Part shown: positions 49,679 to 58,219 of the stretch, piece after piece
Layout of the letters: every line of letters starts with the position of its first letter
Position numbering within the stretch: the first letter of the stretch is position 1
DNA from: Streptomyces avicenniae
GTDB lineage: Bacteria; Actinomycetota; Actinomycetes; Streptomycetales; Streptomycetaceae
Direction: 5' to 3'
NCBI RefSeq assembly: GCF_000719135.1
Contig: NZ_JOEK01000017.1
Span: 189,481 to 253,480, forward strand
Length of the DNA stretch: 64,000 nucleotides
The notes under the pieces: generated by a model
Database searches by the model: none
Seen by the model: only the letters and a program-made list of their open reading frames with translations
What the model was told of the DNA's origin: nothing
Made by a program: the position numbers and the translations under genes

Positions 49679-51061
49679 TCAGCAGCCGACGAGGCGCCCG
49701 GCGAGGTAGGACTCGACCTGGTCGAGGGAGACGCGCTCCTGCTTCATCGTGTCGCGCTCGCGGACGGTCACGGCGTTGTCGTCGAGGGTGTCGAAGTCCA
49801 CGGTGACGCAGAACGGGGTGCCGATCTCGTCCTGGCGCCGGTAGCGGCGGCCGATGGCGCCCGCGTCGTCGAACTCGATGTTCCAGTTCCTGCGCAGGGC
49901 CGTGGCGAGGTCCTTGGCCTTCGGGGACAGCTGGGGGTTGCGCGAGAGCGGGAGCACGGCGACCTTGACCGGGGCGAGGCGCGGGTCGAGCGTCATGACG
50001 ACGCGCTTCTCCATCTTGCCCTTGGCGTTGGGCGCCTCGTCCTCGTGGTAGGCGTCGAGCATGAAGGCCAGCATGGCGCGGCCGACGCCCGCGGCGGGCT
50101 CGATGACGTAGGGGGTCCAGCGCTCGCCGGCCTCCTGGTCGAAGTAGCTGAGGTCCTGGCCCGACGCCTTGGCGTGGGCGCCGAGGTCGTAGTCCGTGCG
50201 GTTGGCGACGCCCTCCAGCTCACCGAACTCGGAGCCCGCGAAGTTGAAGCGGTACTCGATGTCGGCGGTGCGCTTGGAGTAGTGCGACAGCTTCTCCTTC
50301 GGGTGCTCGAACCACCGCATGTTCTGCTCGGACAGGCCGAGGCCGCGGTACCAGTTCCAGCGCTGCTCCATCCAGTACGTCTGCCACTCCTCGTCCTCGC
50401 CCGGCTTGACGAAGAACTCCATCTCCATCTGCTCGAACTCGCGGGTGCGGAAGATGAAGTTGCCCGGGGTGATCTCGTTCCGGAACGACTTGCCCATCTG
50501 CGCGATGCCGAACGGCGGCTTGCGGCGTGACGTCTGCTGGACGGCGGCGAAGTTGGTGAAGATGCCCTGGGCGGTCTCCGGGCGCAGGTAGGCGACGGAG
50601 CCGGTGTCCTGCGTCGGGCCGAGGTGGGTGGACAGCAGGCCGGAGAACTGCTTGGGCTCGGTGAAGACGCCCTTGTTGCCGCAGTTGGGGCAGTTCAGGT
50701 CGGCGAGGCCGTTCGCGGGGACGTGGCCGTGCTTCTCCTCGTACGCCTCCTCCAGGTGGTCGGCGCGGAACCGCTTGTGGCAGGAGGTGCATTCGGTCAG
50801 CGGGTCGGTGAAGGTCGCGACGTGGCCGGACGCCTGCCAGACCTCGGTGGCCAGGATGACCGAGGAGTCGATGCCCACGACGTCGTCGCGCGAGGTCACC
50901 ATCGCCCGCCACCACTGGCGCTTGATGTTCTCCTTCAGTTCCACGCCGAGCGGTCCGTAGTCCCAGGCGGCGCGCTGTCCGCCGTAGATCTCGCTGCTGG
51001 GATAGACGAAGCCACGGCGCTTGCTGAGGCTGACGATGGTGTCGATCTTGTCGGCGGCCAC
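49679..51061 (-). CDS. glyS: Glycyl-tRNA synthetase (homodimeric class II)
   Basis: A 460-residue class IIa synthetase: [20 protein letters not shown] at the N-terminus, zinc-ribbon-like CTSCHKRF and CPNCGNKG, motif 2 [18 protein letters not shown], motif 3 region [16 protein letters not shown], and a C-terminal anticodon-binding domain ([20 protein letters not shown]). It charges tRNA-Gly. The GTG at 51059-51061 has GAGAG upstream. It is divergent from znuA; the promoter may be TAACCT at 51103-51108 on the minus strand with TTGCCG 19 bp upstream. Confidence 0.95.
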   Translation of the reverse strand: MAADKIDTIVSLSKRRGFVYPSSEIYGGQRAAWDYGPLGVELKENIKRQWWRAMVTSRDDVVGIDSSVILATEVWQASGHVATFTDPLTECTSCHKRFRADHLEEAYEEKHGHVPANGLADLNCPNCGNKGVFTEPKQFSGLLSTHLGPTQDTGSVAYLRPETAQGIFTNFAAVQQTSRRKPPFGIAQMGKSFRNEITPGNFIFRTREFEQMEMEFFVKPGEDEEWQTYWMEQRWNWYRGLGLSEQNMRWFEHPKEKLSHYSKRTADIEYRFNFAGSEFGELEGVANRTDYDLGAHAKASGQDLSYFDQEAGERWTPYVIEPAAGVGRAMLAFMLDAYHEDEAPNAKGKMEKRVVMTLDPRLAPVKVAVLPLSRNPQLSPKAKDLATALRRNWNIEFDDAGAIGRRYRRQDEIGTPFCVTVDFDTLDDNAVTVRERDTMKQERVSLDQVESYLAGRLVGC

Positions 51062-51204
51062 GGTGCTCTCTTCGGGACGAAGGACGACGCTGGAATTGGA
51101 TCAGGTTACCGGCGCCCGAGGGGGCGTCGGCAAATCGGCGGGGTTCCCGCCGCGGGGGCCCGCGGGGGCGGATCGAGGCGGTCGTCACACCTTTGCGGCC
51201 ACAT

Positions 51205-51242
51205 TTGACAATGATTGTCATCTGACTTGAAAATGGCTGTCA
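51205..51242 (+). promoter_or_regulatory. znuA promoter with two Zur boxes
   Basis: TGACAATGATTGTCA (51206-51220) is a perfect 7-1-7 palindrome and TGAAAATGGCTGTCA (51228-51242) a second, imperfect one, with centres 22 bp apart; both follow the Streptomyces Zur-box pattern. The first overlaps a perfect -35 TTGACA (51205-51210), the second covers the -10-like GAAAAT (51229-51234) and touches the ATG at 51242. Zinc-bound Zur would block polymerase at both elements. Confidence 0.75.
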
Positions 51243-52285
51243 TGAGCATCCGTCGCGTTGGTACGCGTTCCCGTTCCCGATCCCGCTCCCGGATAGCCGG
51301 CTCCGCGCTCACCGCGGGCGCCACGGCCGTGGGGCTGCTGGCCCTGACGGCCTGCGGCTCCGACGACGGCGGGGGCGGAGGGGACGGCGCGGGCGGCGGG
51401 CGGCTGGACGTGGTGGCGTCGTTCTACCCGATGGAGTTCCTGGCCGAGCGCATCGGCGGCGACCACGTCGAGGTCTCGACGCTGACCGGGCCGGGCGTCG
51501 AGCCGCACGACCTGGAGCTGTCGCCGCGGCAGACGGCGCGGGTCACGGAGGCGGACCTGGTGGTCTACCTGGCCGGGCTCCAGCCGACCGTGGACGAGGC
51601 GGTGGAGACCTCGGGCGTCGCACACGTCGCGGAGGCCACGTCGTTCACGTCCCTGGAGGAGCACGGCGACGACGTGCACGGCGAGGAGGAGCACGCCGAC
51701 GAGCACGGGGACGAGCACGCCGAGGAGGGCCACGAGGGGCACGACCACGACCACGAGGGCGGCGACCCGCACATCTGGCTCGACCCGGCGAAGTACGCGG
51801 AGGTCGCCGAGGGCGTCGGCGACGCCCTGGCCGAGGCCGACCCGGACCACGCCGCGGACTACGCGCGGAACACGGACACGCTCGTCGAGGAACTGCACGC
51901 GCTGGACGGGGAGTTCACCGAGGGCCTGGCCGGGCGGCAGTCCGACACGTTCATCACGACGCACGCCGCCTTCGGCTACCTCGCGGAGGCGTACGGTCTG
52001 CACGAGGAGGCCATCGCCGGTCTCGACCCCGAGTCGGAGCCGAGCGCGGCCCGGATGCGGGATCTCCAGGACATCGCGGAGGCGGACGGCGTCTCCACCA
52101 TCTTCTTCGAGACACTGGTCAGCGACGACACCGCGCGGACGCTCGCGGACGACCTCGGGCTGACCACGGCCGTGCTCGACCCGGTCGAGGGCATCACGGA
52201 CGAGTCCGCGGGCTCCGACTACCTCGCCGTGATGCGGGCGAACCTGGCGGCGCTCCAGGCGGCCCTGGGCGTCCCCGCCTCCTGA
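51242..52285 (+). CDS. znuA: Zinc ABC transporter, substrate-binding lipoprotein
   Basis: A 347-residue cluster A-I binding protein. Signal and lipobox: AVGLLALTACGSDD. The metal site His residues lie in GPGVEPHDLELSPRQ, DPHIWLDPAKYAEV and TTHAAFGYLAEAYG; an acidic His-rich loop (HGDDVHGEEEHADEHGDEHA and more) of about 40 residues around 145-180 is typical of zinc-specific ZnuA. Start choice: ATG 51242 lies 7 nt after the GAAAAT -10 (leaderless); an in-frame ATG at 51233 is inside that element. First gene of znuACB. Confidence 0.93.
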   Translation: MSIRRVGTRSRSRSRSRIAGSALTAGATAVGLLALTACGSDDGGGGGDGAGGGRLDVVASFYPMEFLAERIGGDHVEVSTLTGPGVEPHDLELSPRQTARVTEADLVVYLAGLQPTVDEAVETSGVAHVAEATSFTSLEEHGDDVHGEEEHADEHGDEHAEEGHEGHDHDHEGGDPHIWLDPAKYAEVAEGVGDALAEADPDHAADYARNTDTLVEELHALDGEFTEGLAGRQSDTFITTHAAFGYLAEAYGLHEEAIAGLDPESEPSAARMRDLQDIAEADGVSTIFFETLVSDDTARTLADDLGLTTAVLDPVEGITDESAGSDYLAVMRANLAALQAALGVPAS

Positions 52286-52362
52286 CGGGGACGGGGCCGG
52301 GCGGAGCGGGACGGCGGCGGCGGCGGAGAAGCGGACGGCGGAGGACGGAAGGGGAGCGGACC

Positions 52363-53127
52363 ATGGAGCAGCCAGAGCCCGTCATAGCCCTGCGGGGCGT
52401 GAGCGCGGAGCTGGGCGGACGTCCGGTGCTGCGCGGCGTGGACCTGACGGTGCGGCGCGGCGAGGTGGTGGCCCTGCTCGGGGCGAACGGCTCGGGCAAG
52501 TCCACGGCCGTGCGCGCCGCCGTGGGGCAGGTGCCGGTGAGCGGCGGGGAGCTGGCGCTCTTCGGGACGCCGGTGCGGCGCTTCCGTGACTGGCGGCGGA
52601 TCGGGTACGTGCCGCAGCGTTCGACGGCGGCGGGCGGTGTGCCCGCGACCGTGCGCGAGGTGGTGATGTCGGGGCGGCTGGCGTTGCGGCGGCTGCGTCC
52701 GCTGGGGCGCGCCGACCGGGCGGCCGTGGACCGTGCGCTGGGCCTGGTGGGGCTGGCGGACCGTGCGGGCGATCCGGTGGGGTCGTTGTCGGGCGGGCAG
52801 CACCAGCGGGTGCTGATCGCGCGGGCCCTGGCGATCGGCCCTGAGCTGCTGCTGATGGACGAGCCGCTGGCGGGCGTCGATCTGGCGAGCCAGCGGGTGC
52901 TGTCGGGGACGCTCGCGGCGCTGACGGCCGAGGGTGTGTCGGTGCTGCTGGTGCTGCACGAGCTGGGGCCGCTCCAGCCGCTGATCGACCGGGCGGTGGT
53001 GCTGGCGCACGGCCGGGTCGAGCGGACCGTGGACCATCCGGCGCAGCTGCCGGAGTCGCATGCCTGCCATCCGGCGGACGAGCTGCCGCCGTCCGCCGCG
53101 CCGTCGCTCCAGACCGGGATCCTGTGA
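52363..53127 (+). CDS. znuC: Zinc ABC transporter, ATP-binding protein
   Basis: A 254-residue ATPase: Walker A GANGSGKST, signature LSGGQHQRVLIARAL, Walker B ELLLMDEPLAGVD and switch His in VLLVLHELGPL. It powers ZnuB. The ATG has GGGGAGCGG upstream. It lies 77 bp after znuA and 7 bp before znuB. Confidence 0.95.
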   Translation: MEQPEPVIALRGVSAELGGRPVLRGVDLTVRRGEVVALLGANGSGKSTAVRAAVGQVPVSGGELALFGTPVRRFRDWRRIGYVPQRSTAAGGVPATVREVVMSGRLALRRLRPLGRADRAAVDRALGLVGLADRAGDPVGSLSGGQHQRVLIARALAIGPELLLMDEPLAGVDLASQRVLSGTLAALTAEGVSVLLVLHELGPLQPLIDRAVVLAHGRVERTVDHPAQLPESHACHPADELPPSAAPSLQTGIL

Positions 53128-53134
53128 GGCCGTG

Positions 53135-54013
53135 ATGTTCGAGGTGTTGGACTACGCGTTCATGCAGCGGGCGTTGCTCGCCGCGCTGCTGATCGGTTTC
53201 GCCGCGCCCGCCGTCGGCATCTACCTGGTGCAGCGGCAGCAGGCGCTGATGGGGGACGGCATCGGGCATGTGGCGCTGACGGGGGTGGCGCTCGGTTTCC
53301 TGCTGAGCGCGAACCCGGTGTGGACGGCCGTGCTGGTCTCGACGGTCGGGGCGGTGGCGATGGAGCTGCTGCGCTCGTCGGGGCGGGCGCGGGGGGACGT
53401 GGCGCTGGCGATGCTGTTCTACGGCGGCATGGCGGGCGGTGTGATGCTCATCAATCTGGCGCCTGGTGGTTCGACGGCGAACCTGACGTCGTACCTGTGG
53501 GGGTCGGTCACGACGGTCTCGGAGGGGGACATCGCGGCGATCTGCTGGCTGTCCGTGTTCGTGCTGGTGGTGACGCTCGGCCTGCGGCGGCAGTTGTTCG
53601 CCGTCTGTCAGGACGAGGAGTTCGCGCGGGTGACGGGGCTGCCGGTGCGGACGCTGAACCTGCTGCTGGCCGTGACGGCCGCGGCGACGGTCACGGTCGC
53701 CATGCGGGTCGTGGGGCTGCTGCTGGTCAGCGCGCTGATGGTGATCCCGGTGGTGGCGGCGCAGCAGGCGACGCGTGGGTTCGTGATGACGCTGGCGCTC
53801 GCGATGGTCTTCGGGGTGCTGGTGTCCGTGTCGGGGACGGTGACGTCGTACTACGCGGACGTGCCGCCGGGGGCGACGATCGTGCTGATCGCGCTGGGGC
53901 TGTTCCTGGTGGTCTCGGTGCTGGCGCTGCCGCTGGCGAGGAGCCGGGCGCGCAGGCAGGCGGCGCGGGAGGCCGTGCCGGTGCCGGAGGCGGCGGGGGT
54001 GGCCGGGGCGTAG
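53135..54013 (+). CDS. znuB: Zinc ABC transporter, permease
   Basis: A 292-residue ABC-3 family permease with about eight membrane segments (LLAALLIGFAAPAVGIYLVQ; GHVALTGVALGFLLSANPVW; AMRVVGLLLVSALMVIPVVA; TIVLIALGLFLVVSVLALPL). The start is ATG 53135, with an adjacent in-frame GTG at 53132 possible. It forms the membrane channel for Zn2+ with ZnuA and ZnuC. Confidence 0.95.
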   Translation: MFEVLDYAFMQRALLAALLIGFAAPAVGIYLVQRQQALMGDGIGHVALTGVALGFLLSANPVWTAVLVSTVGAVAMELLRSSGRARGDVALAMLFYGGMAGGVMLINLAPGGSTANLTSYLWGSVTTVSEGDIAAICWLSVFVLVVTLGLRRQLFAVCQDEEFARVTGLPVRTLNLLLAVTAAATVTVAMRVVGLLLVSALMVIPVVAAQQATRGFVMTLALAMVFGVLVSVSGTVTSYYADVPPGATIVLIALGLFLVVSVLALPLARSRARRQAAREAVPVPEAAGVAGA

Positions 54014-54096
54014 CGGCGGGCCTGTGCCCGGAGCAACCGAAAACAGCTACCCTGACGACGCGGGGTCAGGTCCGATTCTGCGGCGAGGAGGCAGAC

Positions 54097-54513
54097 GTGG
54101 AGACGCTGGGACCACCGGTACGCGGCCGTTCGACGCGCCAGCGCGCGGCCGTCGCGGCGGCGCTCGCGGAGGTCGATGAGTTCCGGAGCGCGCAGGAACT
54201 GCACGACATGCTGAAGCACAAGGGCGACTCGGTGGGCCTGACGACCGTCTACCGCACGCTCCAGTCCCTCGCCGACGCGGGCGAGGTCGATGTGCTGCGG
54301 ACCGTCGAGGGCGAGGCCGTCTACCGGCGCTGCGCCAGTGACGACCACCATCACCATCTGGTGTGCCGGGCGTGCGGCAAGGCGGTGGAGGTCGAGGGGC
54401 CCGCGGTGGAGAAGTGGGCGGACGCGACGGCGCGGGAGCACGGGTTCGTGGACGTGCGGCACACCGTGGAGATCTTCGGTACCTGCGGGGACTGCGCGGG
54501 CGCCTGCTCCTGA
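54097..54513 (+). CDS. zur: Zinc uptake regulator, Fur family
   Basis: A 138-residue Fur-family repressor. DNA-binding helix: GLTTVYRTLQSLADAGEVDV. Metal residues: DDHHHHLVCRACG and GTCGDCAGAC provide the His cluster and the two CxxC pairs of the structural zinc. The GTG at 54097 has GAGGAGG 5-6 nt upstream. It follows znuB by 83 bp; a TACCCT hexamer at 54048-54053 may give it its own promoter. It should repress znuACB through the boxes at 51206-51242. Confidence 0.94.
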   Translation: METLGPPVRGRSTRQRAAVAAALAEVDEFRSAQELHDMLKHKGDSVGLTTVYRTLQSLADAGEVDVLRTVEGEAVYRRCASDDHHHHLVCRACGKAVEVEGPAVEKWADATAREHGFVDVRHTVEIFGTCGDCAGACS

Positions 54514-54619
54514 GCGCCGACTGCCGGGCGTGCGGGGCCTGTTGGTGCCCCGGCCGGGCGCCGGGGCCGTGCGGTGCCGCGTTACGGTGGGGGCCGTCGG
54601 CGGACCGGAGGGAGTCGGT

Positions 54620-55447
54620 GTGACGGACGGCGGGGACGGGCGGCCCGATCTGGGGCTCGGCCGGGCGCACACGGCTCGTATCTACGACTACCTGCTCGGT
54701 GGCAAGGACAACTACGCGGCGGACCGGGAGGCGGCGGCGCTGGCGTTGCGTGTCCAGCCGCACGCGCGGACCGTCGCGCACGCCAACCGTGCGTTCATGC
54801 ATCGGGTGACGCGTGTGCTGGCGGCGGAGTACGGCGTCCGGCAGTGGCTGGACATCGGCACGGGCATACCGACGCGGCCGAATCTGCACGAGGTCGCGCA
54901 GTCCGTGGCTCCGGAGGCGCGGGTGGTCTACGTGGACAACGACCGGGTCGTCCTGGCGCACGCGACGGCGCTGCTGGGCAGCGCGCCGGAGGGCCGTACG
55001 GCGTACGTCCACGCGGACGCGACGCGCCCGCGGGCGGTTCTCGAGGCGCCGGAGCTGGCCGAGACCTTGGATCTGGACCGGCCTGTGGCGCTGAGTCTGA
55101 ACGCGCTGCTGCACTTCCTGCCGGGGGATCCGCGGGACGTCGTGGGCCCGCTGATGGACGCCCTGCCGTCCGGGAGCGTGCTGGCGCTGACGCACGCGAC
55201 GCGGGATCTGGCGCCGGAGATGTGGGACGCGATCGCGGCGATCTACCGGGGTGCGGGGAATCCGCTGTATCTGCGGACGCACGCGGAGGTGCGGGGTCTG
55301 TTCGACGGGCTCGACATGGTCGCCCCCGGGCTGGTGATCGCGCACCGCTGGCGTCCGCAGCACGTCGGGACGGGCGCGACGGCGGCGACGGCGGCGGTCA
55401 CGGACGCCGACGTGAGCCTGTGGGCGGGTGTGGGCGTCAAGCCCTGA
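54620..55447 (+). CDS. DUF574 SAM-dependent methyltransferase-like protein
   Basis: A 275-residue protein of the large actinobacterial DUF574 family. The N-terminal signature HTARIYDYLLGGKDNYAADR is diagnostic; QWLDIGTGIPTRPNLHEVAQ is the AdoMet loop and VVYVDNDRVVLAHATALL follows. Function is unknown for the family. The GTG at 54620 has GGAGGGAG 5 nt upstream. It is convergent with the LanC-like gene (21 bp between), so the two are not an operon. Confidence 0.88.
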   Translation: MTDGGDGRPDLGLGRAHTARIYDYLLGGKDNYAADREAAALALRVQPHARTVAHANRAFMHRVTRVLAAEYGVRQWLDIGTGIPTRPNLHEVAQSVAPEARVVYVDNDRVVLAHATALLGSAPEGRTAYVHADATRPRAVLEAPELAETLDLDRPVALSLNALLHFLPGDPRDVVGPLMDALPSGSVLALTHATRDLAPEMWDAIAAIYRGAGNPLYLRTHAEVRGLFDGLDMVAPGLVIAHRWRPQHVGTGATAATAAVTDADVSLWAGVGVKP

Positions 55448-55468
55448 GCGGGGTGGCCCGGGCGGTCG

Positions 55469-56701
55469 TCAGGCGAGGAGGAGGGCCATGTCCCAGCCTC
55501 GTACGGCGGGGCCGCCGCCGCCCGCGTAGGTGTCGAGTGCCAGGGCCACGCCCGCGGCGCCGTCGAGGAAGCCCGGGGAGGCGGCGGGGCGTCCGTCGGG
55601 TGCGGTGAAGCGGTAGCAGAAGCGGGATCGCGGGTCGTGGTGGGCGAGGAGGATGGACGCGATCTCGTCGTGGAGGAGCCGGAGCCGTCCGTCGTCGAGG
55701 TGGGCGGCGAGGAGGCCGGTGAGGTGGAGGACGCCGCTCCAGCCGTGGCGGATGCCGGGGCTGTCGAGGCCCCATTTCTCGGGGTCCTGGGTGATCAGGG
55801 GCAGCAGGGCGCGGTGGGCGAGGGTGTGCCAGTCGTGGCGGCCGAGGGCGAGGGCCGCGAGCTGGACGGCGCGGGCCGTGCCGGGGGCGCCGTCGGACCA
55901 GGTGGGGCGGCTGGGGGCGGGTGACCAGTGGCGTGGTCCCGCGGCCCACTCGTCGGGGGTGAGGTGGGCGGGCCACAGGATGCCGTCGCCCTGCCGTACG
56001 GCCCAGTCGGTGAGGAGGCCGACGAGGCGCTCGATGGCGTCGCGCTGGCCGTCGAGGACGACGCCGGCGCGGTGGGCGAGGGAGAGCAGGGCGAGGGGGC
56101 CCGCGATGCCGTGGGCGAGGCCGAGGTGGAGCCGGTCGTCGTGGGCGGACCACCAGGCGGGGACGGTGCGGCCGTGGCGCGGGACGGTGCGGCGGCTGAG
56201 GGTGATGAGGTGGGCCAGGACGGCGCGGAGTCCGGGGGTGGCCGTGCCGTCGCGGGCGAGGAGGTGGCGGCCGATGCCGGTGAGGCCGTCGGCGCCGATG
56301 CCGAGGCCGGGGGTGGTGGCGGCGTGGAGGGGGCGGGGCCATCGGGTGGCGAGGCGGTCGAGGGCGTCGAGGTGGTCGCCGGTGGCGCGGTGGGCGACGA
56401 GCAGGGCGAACGCGAGGGCGCCGGTGCCGTCGTGGATGCCGGTCGCGCCTGGCGGGGCGTGGGCTGCCGCCGTGGTGGCGCGGTCGAGGCAGGCGGCGGC
56501 GAGGCGTGCGTGGTCGGCGCCGCCGAGGGGGCTGCCGCTGAAGGCGAGGGAGACGCCGGGGTAGCCGTTCGCGAGGGAGAGGTCTCCCCAGGGGGACGCG
56601 GGCCCGGTGTCGGCGGCGGCGGCGCCGGGGTCGGCGAGCGCGCCGCGGATGCGGGCGGCGACGGTGCGGGCCTGGTCGCGGTGGCGTGGCGCGGGGTGCA
56701 C
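55469..56701 (-). CDS. LanC-like cyclase-fold protein lacking zinc-ligand cysteines
   Basis: A 410-residue LanC-family (alpha/alpha)-barrel protein. Family blocks are SLANGYPGVSLAFSGSPLGG, GLGIGADGLTGIGRHLL, LGLAHGIAGPLALLSLAH (residues 193-210) and PGFLDGAAGVALALDTYA near the end. The zinc motifs are altered: WCxG is W268-S-D-G and CHG is R318-H-G, so both Cys ligands of a lanthionine cyclase are gone while His319 remains. Class III cyclase domains also lack these ligands. The GTG at 56699-56701 has AGGAGG about 10 nt upstream. It follows a 19-residue peptide gene and a hairpin on the same strand. Thioether cyclisation by the usual zinc mechanism is unlikely. Confidence 0.85.
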   Translation of the reverse strand: MHPAPRHRDQARTVAARIRGALADPGAAAADTGPASPWGDLSLANGYPGVSLAFSGSPLGGADHARLAAACLDRATTAAAHAPPGATGIHDGTGALAFALLVAHRATGDHLDALDRLATRWPRPLHAATTPGLGIGADGLTGIGRHLLARDGTATPGLRAVLAHLITLSRRTVPRHGRTVPAWWSAHDDRLHLGLAHGIAGPLALLSLAHRAGVVLDGQRDAIERLVGLLTDWAVRQGDGILWPAHLTPDEWAAGPRHWSPAPSRPTWSDGAPGTARAVQLAALALGRHDWHTLAHRALLPLITQDPEKWGLDSPGIRHGWSGVLHLTGLLAAHLDDGRLRLLHDEIASILLAHHDPRSRFCYRFTAPDGRPAASPGFLDGAAGVALALDTYAGGGGPAVRGWDMALLLA

Positions 56702-56752
56702 GGTGCAGGACCCTCCTCTCCCCCGGGGTCCCGGGGCCGTACCCGGACATGA

Positions 56753-56790
56753 CGAAGGGCGGCAGGCGGTTCTCCGCCCGCCACCCTTCG
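56753..56790 (-). terminator. Strand-specific hairpin between peptide gene and LanC-like gene (attenuator)
   Basis: Arms 56753-56769 and 56774-56790 (17 bp) around a 4-nt loop. In minus-strand RNA every position pairs, two as G-U; the plus strand would have two A-C mismatches. It lies 17 bp after the peptide stop and about 50 bp before the cyclase start, the place where RiPP operons often have a leaky terminator that gives excess precursor. Confidence 0.65.
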
Positions 56791-56807
56791 GTGACAAGTG
56801 ATCAGCT

Positions 56808-56867
56808 TCAGCCAATGATGCCGATGATGCCGATGATGCCGATGATCGAGTCGCGGGAGGAAGTCAT
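56808..56867 (-). CDS. 19-residue peptide with four IIG repeats, candidate RiPP-like precursor
   Basis: The frame ATG 56867-56865 to TGA 56810-56808 encodes MTSSRDSIIGIIGIIGIIG. AGGAG stands 8 nt before the ATG, an ideal ribosome binding site. The second half is four perfect Ile-Ile-Gly repeats; the first seven residues carry one Thr, three Ser, Arg and Asp, and no Cys is present. It is on the same strand as, and 107 bp before, the LanC-like gene, with a hairpin between them. A modified hydrophobic peptide, a membrane-active peptide or a leader peptide controlling the cyclase are all possible. It is too short for automatic gene callers. Confidence 0.7.
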   Translation of the reverse strand: MTSSRDSIIGIIGIIGIIG

Positions 56868-57274
56868 AGTCAACACTCCTAATGTGATTGGGATTTGCAA
56901 GAGCTGTGCTGCACGCGTAACCGTAGTTGGTGGAGTGACGCCTGCGCTAGATCGACCTGGACTGGATTTGAGTCACGTTCGTCACGTCCCTGGACCGCGC
57001 TCCGGACGGTGCGGTAGGGCGGCGGCGCCCGGGGGGCGGTGCGGCGGCAATGCCCTTTGGGCGACTGTGTGTTACCTCCCCGAGATCAGGGGCATGATTC
57101 CCGACGGCGCCCGGCGTGGGGCCCGGGTTACCCACCGTGCAAACTTGTTGAAGCCATGCCAGATCGAGGACGACTTGATTCCTGTGTTTCCTCTTCCGAT
57201 CAACACTGGTAATTAACGCGTTGGTTACGAAGAGGGCCGACTTCCGACCGGAGTGGGTGTGCGGGAGCGTCCGT
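56868..57274. other. Upstream control region of the peptide gene
   Basis: About 400 bp, more AT-rich than its surroundings. ACGTGAC occurs twice at 9-bp period on the minus strand (56987-56981 and 56978-56972), about 105 bp before the peptide ATG, and may be a regulator site. TACGGT (56925-56920, minus strand) is a possible -10 hexamer. A 62-codon leftward frame (56947-57135) has no start signal and is not accepted as a gene. Confidence 0.4.
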
Positions 57275-57505
57275 TCAGGGGGTGGGGCGCCTGTCGGGGT
57301 CGGGCTCGGGCGGCGGGTCGTCGCCGGGTGGTGGTCCGTCGGGCGCGCGGCGGGTGTCGGCCGTGGCGCCGCCGGTGGCCGCGCGGCCCTCCCAGCCGGG
57401 GAGCACCCGGCCGCACACGGCGTGGGTCCACAACTCGGTGTCCGTCACGGTCCACGCGCGCAGCGGCGCGCGCCCGAGTCGGCCGACCGGCTTCCGCCAT
57501 ACCAC
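57275..57505 (-). CDS. Small hypothetical protein
   Basis: A 76-residue protein from GTG 57503-57505 with AGGAG 7 nt upstream. The N-terminal half (VVWRKPVGRLGRAPLRAWTV; ELWTHAVCGRVLPGWEGR) looks folded, the C-terminal half is Pro/Asp-rich and disordered. No family is recognised. It is in the same direction as the peptide gene but 400 bp upstream, so a joint transcript is uncertain. Confidence 0.6.
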   Translation of the reverse strand: MVWRKPVGRLGRAPLRAWTVTDTELWTHAVCGRVLPGWEGRAATGGATADTRRAPDGPPPGDDPPPEPDPDRRPTP

Positions 57506-57621
57506 CCCGGTACTCCTCACACCTGCGCCGAGCGGCCCGTGCGGGTCCGCACCACCAGTGTGCCAAGTCAACGGGCCCCGTATGGACGGGACCTGACGAC
57601 GTGTCGGCGTTCGGCGCGCGG

Positions 57622-58176
57622 TCAGGGGGCGGTGAGTTCGACGAGGCGGCGTACCGTGTTCCAGTTCCGGGTGGTGGCGACGATGCCCTCGCGGGCGGGG
57701 GTGAGCCGGGCGGTGGTCTCGGCGAGGCGGGAGCGGCCGAGCCCTTCCGGTGTGTGGAGGTAGAGCGCGCGGTCGCCGAGGGCGAACTCCTCGGGGTGGT
57801 ACGCCGCCGCGTCGAGGGCGGCGAAGCGGGCGGCGTCCACGGGGTGGGAGTAGTACGTGACGTGGAGCTGCTTGCCCTCCAGGGTGTCGGCGGGGAAGGG
57901 GCAGGCGTCCGCGACGGCGGCCAGGTAGGCGTGGTCGCGGACGAGGACGTCCACGTGGAGGCCGAAGTGCTCGGCGAGGGCCGCCGACAGCTGTTCGGCG
58001 AGTGCCTCGTGCGGTGTCGTGTCGGTGTCGAGGACGACGTTGCCGCTCTGGAGATGGGTGCGGACGCGCCCGTAGCCGCGTTCGGTGAGCAGGGCGCGCA
58101 GGTCGGCCATGAGGACCTTGCGTCCGCCCCCGACGTTGACGCCGCGCAGGAGGGCGGCGTAGGTGGTCGTTCCCAT
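57622..58176 (-). CDS. DUF1697 protein
   Basis: A 184-residue DUF1697 protein: YAALLRGVNVGGGRKVLMAD and HLQSGNVVLDTD are the family signature, with a C-terminal ATTRNWNTVRRLVEL. The function is unknown. The ATG is preceded by GAGGAG directly and TAGGGT 6 nt upstream, so it may be translated with or without a leader. Confidence 0.92.
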   Translation of the reverse strand: MGTTTYAALLRGVNVGGGRKVLMADLRALLTERGYGRVRTHLQSGNVVLDTDTTPHEALAEQLSAALAEHFGLHVDVLVRDHAYLAAVADACPFPADTLEGKQLHVTYYSHPVDAARFAALDAAAYHPEEFALGDRALYLHTPEGLGRSRLAETTARLTPAREGIVATTRNWNTVRRLVELTAP

Positions 58177-58219
58177 CTCCTCACCCTAATGCGCGACGTC
58201 TCGGGGGGCTCGGGGGGTG

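Noticed and set aside
51062..51204. T-box riboswitch upstream of glyS
   Set aside because: The leader is too short and has no recognisable specifier loop or T-box sequence; an ordinary promoter suffices.
54620..56701. DUF574 methyltransferase as a tailoring enzyme of the IIG peptide
   Set aside because: It is convergent to the LanC-like gene, and DUF574 genes are scattered widely; no support for a joint operon.
56947..57135. 62-codon leftward frame upstream of the micropeptide
   Set aside because: GTG start without ribosome binding site or leaderless hexamer; low-complexity sequence.
56686..57216. Rightward frame reading Met-Met-Pro repeats across the micropeptide
   Set aside because: It is the complement of the IIG codons; there is no ribosome binding site in that direction.
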